DNA of 64,000 bases from Capsicum annuum (lineage: Eukaryota > Streptophyta > Magnoliopsida > Solanales > Solanaceae): NCBI RefSeq assembly GCF_002878395.1, contig NC_061118.1, positions 127,430,216 to 127,494,215 of the forward strand. Direction: 5' to 3'. This document shows, piece by piece, positions 34,548-45,611 of this stretch (position 1 is its first letter; each line of letters opens with the position of its first letter). Under the pieces are notes generated by a model. It was not told the origin of the DNA and ran no database searches. It was given only the letters and a program-made list of their open reading frames with translations. The position numbers and the translations under genes are program-made.

Positions 34548-36045
34548 TGATAACGCTCAACTTACACATCAATTTAGTGCAAGGAGATCGACGTCAACAT
34601 ATTTACCCGACTTTGGAGTCAGGGTTGAATCCACAGAGAACAATGTGAGTGAAGATTAAACTAGTTTGAAACTAAAGCTACAAGTTATATTCAAACAAAT
34701 GATACAAAAAGATAAAATGAGGGTTTAGGTTTAACAAGTTGTTATTTTTCACTTTACTTTCGGTGTTTGTAAATCAAGATTTTATGAAATAACAAGAATT
34801 ATGTTCACTAGGGCTTCCGGTACATGACAGGTGCTAAAAGTGGTTCAAGATTCTCACGGTGGGTAGGATAACAATAAATCTTTATCGATGTTATTCTTAA
34901 ATGTCTCTCCACCAAATTAAGTGTTTAATTACCTAATCCTCTCGGCCTTAGGTAATTTTTATTAACTAGCCAGATTTTACCTAAGATTAACCAACCTTCT
35001 TACAATGCTGATTCTTAAATGAAGTACTTTCGAGTCCCTGTTGATAATTCACTTCCTACTATATTTGATTTCTTTATCAAGCAAATCAAAGCAGGTGTGC
35101 CTACTGTTTACAACCAATAGATGTTAATTAAAACCTCAGAATTATCAAGAAATCCTACCACCTTTTGAATCTTGAATACTTAGCACCTTATCAAGATCCC
35201 ATAATTCAGGTTAAAGGGATTTAGCCACTCATGACGTAAAAATGGAAGCAACTAGACAAATTCATACTTTGAAAGATAAACTTACGACAAGATAAATAGA
35301 AACTATAGATTCTCAGATTAGATCACAGGAAAATCCAAAAATAATGATAATAAGCTCTTTATAGTATTTGCTTTTTCAAGCAAAGAAAATTAGAGAGAAA
35401 ATATTATAAGTATTGCCAAAACTCAATGTGTAGAACAATAATAATAATCTCTATAAAACTCTAAAACAATGCTTTAAATAACAAGATCTAATTATGGAAA
35501 CAAAATCAAGATCACAGTTGTTTCTCGAAATAGACGATGATGAGTTGTGACGCTTTATCAGGATCCTGATGACTTATCAGGAATATCGTCTGGTCTTCTT
35601 CACATTTGTACAAGTTCTGTCTTAGTTTGACGGCGACTATTAATGGCTTATCAGGTTTGTGATGATTTATCAGCAATGTTGTCACACTTCTACTCCAATT
35701 ATCATGTTCTGCCTAAGCCTGACGATGAACTTGATAGCTTATCATACTCCTGACGGCTTATCACAAAATGTTGTCACATATCTCAGCTAACTCTCAGTTT
35801 TTGTCTAGCCTGACAGCAACATTGATAGCTTATCATGAAAATGTCATCAACCACATTATTTTTCAGGTTTAACTCTTTTGTTCTAGATTCAACTCTTTTT
35901 ATTCCCATTTTCCTTAGGTTCTTTTGCATCATCATTTTCTCTGTAATATCAATGTAAAACAATCAAAAACAACAAAAGTTGCTCAAGACTTCACAATTAT
36001 TTCTCGTTATAAGCCTTAAATATATTAGCATCAGCTCACACATCA
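34548..36045 (-). repeat. 3' LTR of element H
   Basis: On the minus strand it starts TGATGTGTGAGC after a purine-rich TTAAGTTGAGGGTAT and ends GAGCGTTATCA. It aligns with 38902-40418. The segment 35535-35850 holds about eight TTATCA words and a perfect 14-base palindrome ATCAGGATCCTGAT at 35557-35570. Confidence 0.9.
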
Positions 36046-37556
36046 ATACCCTCAACTTAAAACAATTGTTTGTCCTCAAGCAACCAAAATATAACCAAGA
36101 GAATACAAAATACATTCGGCAGTCAATTTTCTATATCATCCCAACAAAACTTCACCTTCTCCTAGGTCAATCAATTCAAACTCAATTGTGTATAGTATTG
36201 AAAAACAACAATGCAACATAGAGGAATTAAGATATGGCATAAATTCACCAATAGCAACCATGCACGTACCAAGATCACACTATTCGAACAAGTTAGCAAC
36301 TAGCAACATAACCTGTGTTCCCTCACAATAAAGAAATCCATTTTTCACTCATATCAGAAATCACATATATACACTTAGGGATAATCAAGAGATTCACTCT
36401 CAGCATGAAGTTCCACTAAATATATGTCAAATGTCATAGGCTTGCTGTTATAGTTAGTACGAAGGTTTTCTGACAGGTCAGCTAGGATCACTATAGGTCT
36501 TTTTCTTAGCTTGTAATGTAGGCTAGGGGCTGGTATGATATTCAAGGGTATTTAAAGTGACTACGCCTCCTTGACACTACGGTAAACTCTTGGGGTTTCA
36601 CTTCTTAACCTTTTTCTTTTTCTTTTATTGATCACACATGCTCAAGGTGGGTGCTATCTTTTCAAAAACCAAATTATCTTTTTCTAATCTTTTATACAAC
36701 TTTTTTTTTCTTATTCTTTTTGTACCACACCCAAATTTTTATTCTTTTCTCTTATTCTACCTCTCTTCATACTCATTTTACATCACGCACCTCTATGATA
36801 GCCACCCTTAACTTAGGCTATTTGCCTAAGTCAAGGTGCACAGTGTCCAAGGTGGACTAGGGCCAAAATAGATTCATTGTGAAACAAATGGGAAGGTGAT
36901 ATATGTCATGAAAGAAATAGGCTATTCAGGCTTAAAATAGGGATCAAGGGATATTATGTATACAGGGAAGGTCATTTAGGCTAAAAGTGGGCTAATATCA
37001 AAACGACCTATGATCCTCTCCTAACCCTTATCCTACAACCAAGGCAAGACGAATCAGGCAAGTTCTGGATTCACACACAAAGGGATCTGAGTAATACCTC
37101 ACACACACATGGCACACAAATATATCACACATTACTACTTATCTGATTTGTGCAATTGTTTAGCACTGATTATCAAGTTTCCAGAACTAATGCCACCAAA
37201 AGATGCACTGTTGTCACAATTAGATACAATTCACACAAAGGTGCTCAAAAATCACAAAATATATTAACTACCTAATTACGTGTATTTGTCCTTGTTAACC
37301 ACAACACATCACAAAACAAAACACAATAGCCTAAACATGCTGGCTCTACTAGGAACAAGACTTCGAGAAAAAGCGGCACGGGAACAAAAACCCATGGAGG
37401 ACATCAACACCCACAAGTAGCCCCACCCTTAAATTAAAATCATGTAATGTCCCCAATGCAACAAACCAAAACAAGAGAGTTAGAAACATACCTGTGGCAC
37501 CACGGGTGCAAAGATCTGATGTAAATTATATAATATGAATACAAAAAACAAAATAC
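36046..37556 (-). other. non-coding 3' internal region of element H
   Basis: 1.5 kb between the hairpin and the 3' LTR. A strong pyrimidine/purine skew runs at 36607-36790 (plus strand rich in TTTTC). No motif of any retroelement enzyme is seen. The plus-strand frames 35979-36221 and 36651-36860 are chance frames in this low-complexity DNA. Confidence 0.5.
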
Positions 37557-37574
37557 CTTGGGTCGCCTCCCAAG
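37557..37574 (-). other. post-coding hairpin of element H
   Basis: On the minus strand CTTGGGAGGCGACCCAAG: a perfect 6-base stem with loop AGGCGA, as in D at 25652. Confidence 0.75.
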
Positions 37575-38750
37575 AAGCGCCTAATTTAGTGTCATGGCAT
37601 GGCTCAGTTATCTTGACTACTCAAACTTCATCAAGATACCTTGTTGACAATTATTTATGTCTCCACTTAGAGGATTTGAAACGTCGACCCAGCTTTTGAT
37701 TAATACATCTTCGATCCGCATTAGGCAAACGTACGGATACAATGACACTTCTTTTATCTCACCATTTTGATGACTTGAATCTCTTACCCAACTTCATATC
37801 AAATTTTTAGATAGGCTCATTGGGTATTGATGTGATTATCAATAATCCACTTGATTCATATTGAATTTTTCCTTTACTGACCTTCAAGTGGGAGGTTTTA
37901 TTTTGCTCTTTTTGAATGCCAAACTCTAAAATATAAGGATTATGTTCCTCATCCACAAAACACCTCAGTTGCTTGGGTAGGTGGACTTCCATCTCATCCA
38001 CCAAGCACAATGTTGAAAAATGGTTTGAATGAGGTCTTGTCCTTAATTTTGGAGTTGCATCCTTCTGGGCATCCTTACCCCAAATTGGGCTAGAGTCTTT
38101 GGAAGAGATTTGCTTGGTTTTTTCTTTTGCCTCTAGCACTGTTTTCTCAATCTTGGCATCATCCCTCATGGTTGGAAAATCATTGAGTGTTGCTCAATAT
38201 TAAGCACAACATCAATAAAGGATTCTTGTTACTCATCTTTACACTTGTCCATTATGTTAAGTAATTCCATAGACAAGATATCATCTAAACATAATGTAGA
38301 AAAGTGCTTTGAATGCTTGACCTCTATATCCATATCCTCTATCATTCTTCTTTCCTAGCTATTTTCCCTTATGTCTTGATGTATATCACGTATGATATTA
38401 TTTATTGTGTCTACATAATCCAACACTAGTTGAAGCATAGCTTCAATTCCACTCTTTTTGGTTCTTCGTTCTTCCTGTTCTTGACCATAAGACCATTTAA
38501 AATCATAAGAAAAACTAGAATTTGGGTTAGCATACTGGGGGGAGGGGGTATTTTGGCAATCACTCCAATGTATATCTTGACCACCACATAAAGAACAATC
38601 ATATTCCTAGTAGGATGGAGATGGTGCACACATCTCTCTTCGACGAGCATATCTACAATCTTGCCAAAAGTAAGGCCCATCACAATATGGACAGGGTTCA
38701 TCAAGACACAATTTCCAACCACCAATCTCATGTTCATTCCAAGATTCCAT
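37575..38750 (-). pseudogene. unrecognised coding frame of element H, with cysteine clusters
   Basis: It starts at 38750: MESWNEHEIGGWKLCLDEP. Two cysteine clusters follow, CPYCDGPYFWQDC and, after one stop, CSLCGGQDIHWSDC (the second close to a zinc knuckle, C-x2-C-x5-H-x3-C). Next is an acidic/polar middle with QEQEERRTKKSGIEAML and DTINNIIRDIHQDIREN, probably helical. The motif KHSKHFSTLCLDDILS recurs about 80 codons later, after a frame change, as RPHSNHFSTLCLVDEMEV in the clean stretch 38169-37807, which continues YILEFGIQKE and SGLLIITSIPNEPI. A last frame gives KLGRRFKSSKW. Total about 390 codons. I recognise no enzyme. A nucleocapsid-like or accessory role is a guess. Confidence 0.65.
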
Positions 38751-38878
38751 AGCAATAAGTAAACTTAAATAAAAATCTACCTAACACTAAAAATAAAAGA
38801 AAACTAAAAACAAATATTTACAAGTTTAAATTCAAGCAAGTAGGCTAAAATTCCAAACCAAATCAATATGCCAAATTG

Positions 38879-38897
38879 TTCCCCGACAATGGCACCA
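38879..38897 (-). other. primer-binding site of element H (tRNA-Asp type)
   Basis: On the minus strand TGGTGCCATTGTCGGGGAA, four bases after the 5' LTR end at 38902. Confidence 0.8.
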
Positions 38898-38901
38898 TTT
38901 T

Positions 38902-40418
38902 TGAGAACTCTCAACATACATATCAATTTAGTGCAAGGCGGTCGTCGTTAATATATTTACCCAACTTTGGATTCGGGGTCAAATCCATAGGGAACAATAT
39001 GATTGGCGATTAAACTAGTTTGAAACTAAAGCTATAAGTTAAATTCAAATAAATAAAATAAAAAGGTAAAATGAGGGTTTAGGTTTAACAATGTTTTGTT
39101 TGTCACTTTACTTTCGATGTTTGTAAATCAAGATTTTAAGAAATAACTAGAATTACGTTCACTAGGTCTTCTCATACATGAAAGATGCTAAAAGTGGTTC
39201 AAGATTCTCACAGTGGGTAGGATAACAAGCTATCATTATCGATGTTATTCTTAAATGTCTCTCGACCTACTTAAGCGTTTAATTCCCTAATCCTCTTGGA
39301 CTTAGGAAATTTCTATATACTGCTAAGATATTACCTCAGGTTAACCAACCTTGTTACTTCGCTGATTATTAAATGAAGTATTTCCAAGTCCCTATTGATA
39401 ATTTACTTCCTACTATATTTGATTTCTTTCTTAAGCAAATCAAAGTAGGTGTGTCTATTATTTGCAACCAATAAACGTTAATTAAAACCTCAAAATTATC
39501 AAGAAATCCTACCACCTTTTGAATCTTGAACACTTAGCACCTTATCAAGACCTAACCCTATATCTCATAATTCAGGTTGAAGGAATTTAGCCACTCATAA
39601 CGTAAAAATCGAAGCAACTAGATGAATTCATGGTTTGAGATATAAACTTACCATAAGATGAATAAAAACTAGCGATTCTCAAATTAGATCACAAAGGAAA
39701 ATCCTAGAATAATGATAATAATCTCTTCAAAGTATTTGCTTTTTCAAGCCAAGAAAATATCAAAAGTATTGTCAAAAATCAATGTGAGGAACAATAACAA
39801 TAATCTCTAGAAAACCCTAAAACAATGCTTTAAATACCAAGAGCTAATTATGGAAACAAAATCAAGATCACAACTTTTTCTCGGAATAGACGACGATGAG
39901 TTGTGATGCTATATCAGGATCCTAACGACTTATCAGGAATAACATTAGGTCTTCTTCACATTTATACAAGTTCTGTCTTAGTCTAATGGCGACTGTTGAT
40001 GGCTTATCAAGTTTATGATGACTTATCAGCAATGTCGTCACACTTCTACTACAATTCTCATATTCTGCCTAAGCTTGATAATGAACCTGATAGCTTATAA
40101 CACTTCTGACGACTTATCATAAAATGTCATCACATATCTCACCTGACTCTCAGTTTCTATCTAGCCTGATGGTAACTCTGATAGTTTATCACATGGCTGA
40201 CGAATTATTAGAAATGTTGTCAGCCACATTATTTTTCAAGTTCAACTCTTTTGTTCCAGATTCAACTATTTTTATTCCCATTTTTCTTAGGTTCCTTTGC
40301 ATTATCATTTTCTCAACAATATCAAAGTAAAACAGTCAAAGATTATAAAAGTTGCTCAAAACTTTATAATTATTTCTCTTTAAAAGACTTAAATGTGTTA
40401 GCATCAACTCACACATTA
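38902..40418 (-). repeat. 5' LTR of element H
   Basis: 1517 bases, partner of 34548-36045. Its first dinucleotide (minus strand) has changed from TG to TA. The TTATCA word patch is at about 39895-40215. Confidence 0.9.
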
Positions 40419-40423
40419 AGAAC

Positions 40424-41240
40424 ATAAAGAGAAATTAGATAAGAGACAGACTAAGAAGGTCTTATAGGTAGAAAATCTCTTGAAAATATCAATGAAGTGA
40501 AGAAAGAAAATGGTCTCTTTGAATTGTTTGGTAAATATTAAACAAAAATTTAGGAAAATATAGGAAATAATTTGAATAAGAATAAGGTGGATAGTTTGAA
40601 ATTTTGAGGGGTAAAAAGGGTTGAGCAATTGCATTCAAGAAGGTCTTTTAGTCACTTGATCCATATATCTTCCTTTCTGCACTTTAAACCTTCATCTTGA
40701 CCCACAAGACCTTAGTGATTCTAAACTAGGTAAGTCTACATTATTGGTGAAAAAAACAACGGACAAGTCTATGGTTATACTCGTTGTGCTTGAATTTCTT
40801 TGCGAGAGTAAGTGTGAATTCATTCGTTACTTAAGACCCTTTAGAAATTTCAATGTCTTGTGTGTGAGGAGTTAACTCTTACATGTGAGCAGCATCGATA
40901 ATTTGGAGTTGATGGTAAAGTCTTACTCTCGATCTGGGTAAATGGGTGAAGTAAGTTGTGTTGTAAAGATTGAGACAATCTTTGAAGATTTTGTGTCACC
41001 TCTTAATATGCTTTGTTGATTTGGAAGGTTCATTAGATACAAACTTGCATCTTTACTTCATAAATATGTCATTATTGGAAAAAAAATTGGTTTACTTGTT
41101 GCCATGACATGTTTGGAAAGTCTTTGCAGAGATTTGCCTTTAGTATAGCTTTTATTTTGGTGGAATTGAGTTTAATACCATATCTTATCGAATTATCTGT
41201 ATTTTCTTAAGGACAAGCAATAGTTAAGGTCTGGGGGTGT
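40424..41240 (+). other. element D internal region, right part, with polypurine tract
   Basis: Non-coding. It ends GGACAAGCAATAGTTAAGG then TCTGGGGGTGT directly before the 3' LTR, the typical end of Athila/Tat-type internal regions. No gene is seen. Confidence 0.6.
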
Positions 41241-42292
41241 TGATAAATCATTAATTTGACAACTTACTAGCACCTTTTAAGCCTAAATTATCATGTTTTT
41301 TCTTTGATTTGTTGTTAATTTCTTACTTAATGCTCATTTCCATAGGTAAAAGTTTAAAAGGGAAGATGAGTAAGTCATTCAAGTTAGCAAGAGGCCAAAT
41401 GTGAAAAAAAAGCCAAATGCTAGAAATCAGGCCTAAGAATCCACCCTCAGTTTCTGTGATCATGGTCTGAGGATCACAATTGCAATCTGAGATCAAATCA
41501 AACCCTGGATATCGCAAGGAAACCTCTGTGATCATAGGAGTTGCGAACGCTGTCAAGAGATGGTGATCGCAATGGGTCAAAAAAATTTCAAGGTCAAAAT
41601 TATAATTTAATTTAGGAGACCAAGAGCAAAGTGGCATTTTTTTAATATTTGGCGAATGTGAAATTGGGGATTAGTTTTTAGCTTGATTTTCATCATCTAT
41701 CTTTTATCCATCTTCTTCCCATCTATCTATTATCCATCTTTAGAACATCATTATACTACTCTTAAGCTAAGAAGACATTAGGGAAATTCCTAAGTGAAGG
41801 ATTAGCAATTACCACTGAAGATATATTGAATTTAAAGTTTGGATTTTCATTCTCTTTATTATTCAAGTATCAATTTGGTGGATGTTTTGGTATATCTTTA
41901 CATTCTATCTTTATGAGTAGCTAATTCTTCCTCTTGAGGTTATGCTTGAATAGGTTGTGATTAGTGTATGGGTGTTGTTTATTTATCTATCAAATTATCT
42001 ATTTATTGTGAATTTTAGTTTTACTCTATGCTTGAACTAAAAAGGATGGGTCAAACCCCCAATTGCTTAGGATTGCATACCATTCTTGAAAAAGGGGTAT
42101 TGGGTGAAGGGTACGTGTATACAATAACTTAAGTTAGCATGTGGGATGACATCATCTTAGAAATAAAGGTGTTTTTTGAGTTAACTCATTTGATAGTAAT
42201 ATCTTAGAAATAAAGGTAATAATTGAGGTATTGAGCTGGTTGTTTTGCCACATTCGTGAGGTGTTCGAAAGAACCCACAAATGAAATTTAGT
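41241..42292 (+). repeat. 3' LTR of element D, cut by element B
   Basis: It aligns with 22986-24040 and stops at CACAAATGAAATTTAG, where B starts. The missing 390 bases should resume beyond the right end of B, outside the window. Confidence 0.8.
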
Positions 42293-44790
42293 TAAACACC
42301 CTGGGTTTTGACTCTTAGAAAATTTCCCAGTTTTTGTCTTCTAAACATAATATGATTTGGAGTACTAGTCTTAGATAGGGTATGGGTTAGGTTAAACAGT
42401 CATATGTTGTCCAATGTTTTATGGTGTTGGGTGGTTGAGTTTTTGGAATGGCTACGACTAGGTGGATCTAAGTTGTATAGTTGGTGATAAGACATTAGTT
42501 TGGGTTTTCCTTCACTTAATGTGAAACTTAGTCACTTAAATTGGATCTGAGTATGAGTGGCTCACCATGAGTTGTGAGGATAGAGTATGAGTCGTACGCT
42601 CCAACTCATTTTTTAGAGAGTGTTCAACTACTCATGATTCTACCTAGGGTATGATTTCATGGTACTAATCATATGGTTGGGTAAGGTTTGACTTGGGTGG
42701 CTGTATGTTGGACAGTATTAGGATCCAAAGGGAGGTTGATGGTACGAGTGGTGGATACCAGTCGTATGGTAGGGTACCATTAGTCTGAGGTTGTCATACC
42801 ATCGAGCGGGAATTTTATGTTATTTAAGTTTGGGGTAATCTGGATATTTCCCCTCTTAAGCTCTTGAGGCCCTACAACTTATATCACTCTTGGGACATCA
42901 TTTAGCGTATTTGAAATCACTCAAACTCTCTTAAAACTTTCTAAATTTCTCTCAAGGATCTTTGGTCAAGAAAGGCTTGGATTTCATCAATAGAATCAAT
43001 GTAGGGCTTGCAGGGGTTATTTCTATTTGTCATCTTCGTAATCTAAGGCATGTTAATCCTCGCTCATTGTTAGTTCCAACTAAAGGCATGTTTTATGAAT
43101 TGTTTTCGTGGTATAATTGTTGTATGGTTTTGGATTTTCAAATATATGTTAGGGGTTTCAGTTATAAATGATTGGTTATGGATTTTTCCATGTTTTAATT
43201 ATGGATTTATATGTTTTAATGGTGGTTTGGACATTTGGTTGCATGGGAATGATTACTTGGTACTTCATTTTTGTTTAGGAAACACTGTGCCCCCAAAGTG
43301 TTTGATAAAATGCCTTAGAGAATGCTTTTACTACATTATTTGACTTTTAATGGAACTATGCATGGTATAACTTGGTAATGGTACCTTAAATGGTATAAAT
43401 GGTTTGATGGTTTAGAATGGCTAAATGGTGAGATATTAGTGGTTATGGTTTGTCTAATTGAAAACATTGTGGGGGTACAAGGGAATCCCCCAAGAAAACA
43501 TAATAATGATCACTTGTAGGGTACATAGGATTACCCTTAGTCAACTTAATACTGCAGTATAAGGGTACATAGGAATACCTTTTTCTTAAAAAGAATGGCT
43601 AAGGACATTGCTTGCAAGCTATAGTCATTATGATGATACCACTACTTATAGCTTTGGTTACTAATAAATGGAATGGTGGTTTGGTTGTGTGGTAATGGTT
43701 TTAATTGGGCAATAATGGCAGGGTGTGATAGCTGACCATGAAAGTGTGAGTCCAATGGACGGATACTGGAAACTCATGTTTGCCGACATAAAGATTGGTC
43801 ATGGAGACCATATGTGATACTTATTGGGTACATGGGAATCCCCTAATTACATTTGTACATATGTATCATCCAGATCGAAAGGTACTCAGGAATCCCTTAC
43901 TCCTATGGTATCTCCTGTTTTAGCGGCTACACTTATCGAGGCCTGTTCAGGTGGTTACACTAGACCCATATAGCCCATAGATAGTTCTAAGATGGTTAAG
44001 CTACACATACCCAGCTTAGTGTTTTTAAAGGCATGCTAAACCCGGTTCATTTTCTCTGCATGGTTATATATATGTATGTATGGTAGTAAATGCATATGGT
44101 TGGTTTACTTGGTTTTAAAGGTTTGTATTATTTTATCCTTATCCTAAGTACTTGGTAGCTTTCACCCATTAACCCATCTTTGGCGGTTGTATCCCCACGC
44201 AATGCATGAACTGGTCATTCTACTCCTTCTTCTTAGTGATCGAATTCGAGATCAGCTCAGTTGGATTGAAGTACTGAGCTTCCATACTCTAGAAGGCTCC
44301 ATTTAATGTCATGGATATTCTTACATACTTTGGTCATTTTATAGACATTAGTTTTGGCTATGGTTGGGGGCATATCCCAACCGAATATCATTGTACTTTT
44401 AATTAGAGGCTTTGTGGGACTGCTATGGGTTGGTATGGGTGGTGTCAGTATTGGTGTCAGCGTTAGTATTGTCATTGGTATTGGGATTGTGTCATTTGAC
44501 TATATTTATGATTGTTCTATTCTATTATGTTATGTACTCGTACTTTGTTATTGTTTTTGTTTTGGTATGGTTATCGGTTGGATATCAGTTATTTAGGCTT
44601 GCTTGGGTTGGTCACAGTTGTTGACCTATCCCATAGTCTGGATTGGCACAAATAAACTATCTTGCTATATGTTTAGAATTCATCCAACTTAGGGTATGTG
44701 TTTGGAGGTTGCATTAGGTAATAGGGGTGGTCCCCGGTCCTGATTAGACTTGGGTACCAATACAACATGGCCCCGATTAGGGTTGTGTTA
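42293..44790 (+). repeat. 5' LTR of element B
   Basis: 2498 bases. The start matches 62868-63344, and the rest matches the LTR of A (reverse complement). A patch of GTCGTATGG/CCATACGAC-type words lies at 42590-42800. The frames 42962-43343 and 44257-44624 inside it are repeats of low complexity (GGTGTCAGTATTGGTGTCAG), not genes. Confidence 0.85.
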
Positions 44791-44793
44791 AGT

Positions 44794-44804
44794 TGGTATC
44801 AGAG
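44794..44804 (+). other. primer-binding site of element B (initiator tRNA-Met type)
   Basis: TGGTATCAGAG, three bases after the LTR end, followed by a leader similar to that of A. Confidence 0.85.
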
Positions 44805-44998
44805 ATTTAGGTTCATGTTCAATTGGGAGTCCACCAAGACATGTCGAGTATAGTATTTTTTAACGGTGTGTAGCACACCATACTCGTAAAATAGAGGCTA
44901 CAAGGAATTTAGGAACTATTTCTCATCTTTGCATTCTATTTTCAAGCTTTCAATCTAAGTCCTGGAATCTTCTCTAATTCCTTTTTCCCTTTCTGATC

Positions 44999-45611
44999 AT
45001 GCCCCGATAATCTGATGCACACGAGAACCCTTCTGTCCTAATTGGGGATAATGTTGATGGGACACGCTCTGCTCATAGGATCCATATTCGATCTAGGGGT
45101 CTAGTCCTTGATATTTTTAGAGTTCTACCGGTTCATTATAGTTCTCCCCAGGCTCCTCAGGCAAACGTGATGAGTGTAAAGTTTTGTCAGTTGATCAATG
45201 TGTATCTGGTATTTCATTTTCTGAGGCCATAAGAGTTGGCCAGTCTATAAGGTTGAGTCCTCCAACATTTTACTAGTGTTAAGGTAGAGAAGGGTCCTCA
45301 GGGTTTTCTGGATGAGATGGAAAAGACCTTTAGAGTAATGTCGGCCACGAATAAGGAATGGGTAAATTTTGTTCCCTATCAGCTAAAGGATGTGGCGTAC
45401 CATTGGTACGAGGAATTGGATTCGGCAAGGGGTGAGGTTGATAAGTCATCTCTGTGGGAGACTTTCTCTAATGCTTTTCTGGATTACTTCTTTCTTCAGG
45501 AGTTAAGGGAAGAAAAAGTAGAGGAATTTGTTAATCTAAAACAGGGGAAGATGTCGGTCAAGGAATATGCCTTGAAATTTCACTAGTTGTCTAGGTATGT
45601 TATGAAAATGG
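44999..45611 (+). pseudogene. gag of element B, first part
   Basis: The ATG at 44999 is followed at once by a stop (fourth codon). The clean stretch 45317-45586 reads MEKTFRVMSATNKEWVNF, VAYHWYEELDSARGEV, then NAFLDYFFLQELREEKVEEF and KEYALKFH, the central capsid part of chromovirus gag. It ends at a TAG (replacing the Gln of the usual F-x-Q-L-S-R-Y) and reaches YVMKM where element F is inserted. It continues at 59429. Confidence 0.85.

Larger units (their letters stand above)
34548..40418 (-). mobile_element. Element H: non-autonomous LTR retrotransposon related to D
   Basis: LTRs 34548-36045 (3') and 38902-40418 (5'), minus strand, flanked by perfect duplications agaac (34543-34547, 40419-40423). 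A primer site of the tRNA-Asp type lies at 38879. The internal 2.86 kb holds the same unrecognised frame as D and no pol. It must have moved with enzymes of another element. Confidence 0.9.
22986..42292 (+). mobile_element. Element D: non-autonomous LTR retrotransposon, interrupted by G and H, cut by B
   Basis: LTRs at 22986-24428 and from 41241. A primer site of the tRNA-Asp type lies at 24432, and a polypurine tract GTCTGGGGGTG stands directly before 41241. Removing G and H leaves an internal region of about 3.7 kb with one unrecognised coding frame and no pol. The 3' LTR is cut at 42292 by element B. D lies in the 5' LTR of K. It is related to H through the primer site, the coding frame, the hairpin motif and the last 100 bases of the LTR. 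Confidence 0.75.

Noticed and set aside
44354..44624. Two overlapping frames rich in valine and glycine, membrane-like
   Set aside because: They come from low-complexity GGTGTCAGTATT-type DNA inside the LTR of B; the corresponding region of A (653-835 minus) is a shadow of the same kind.
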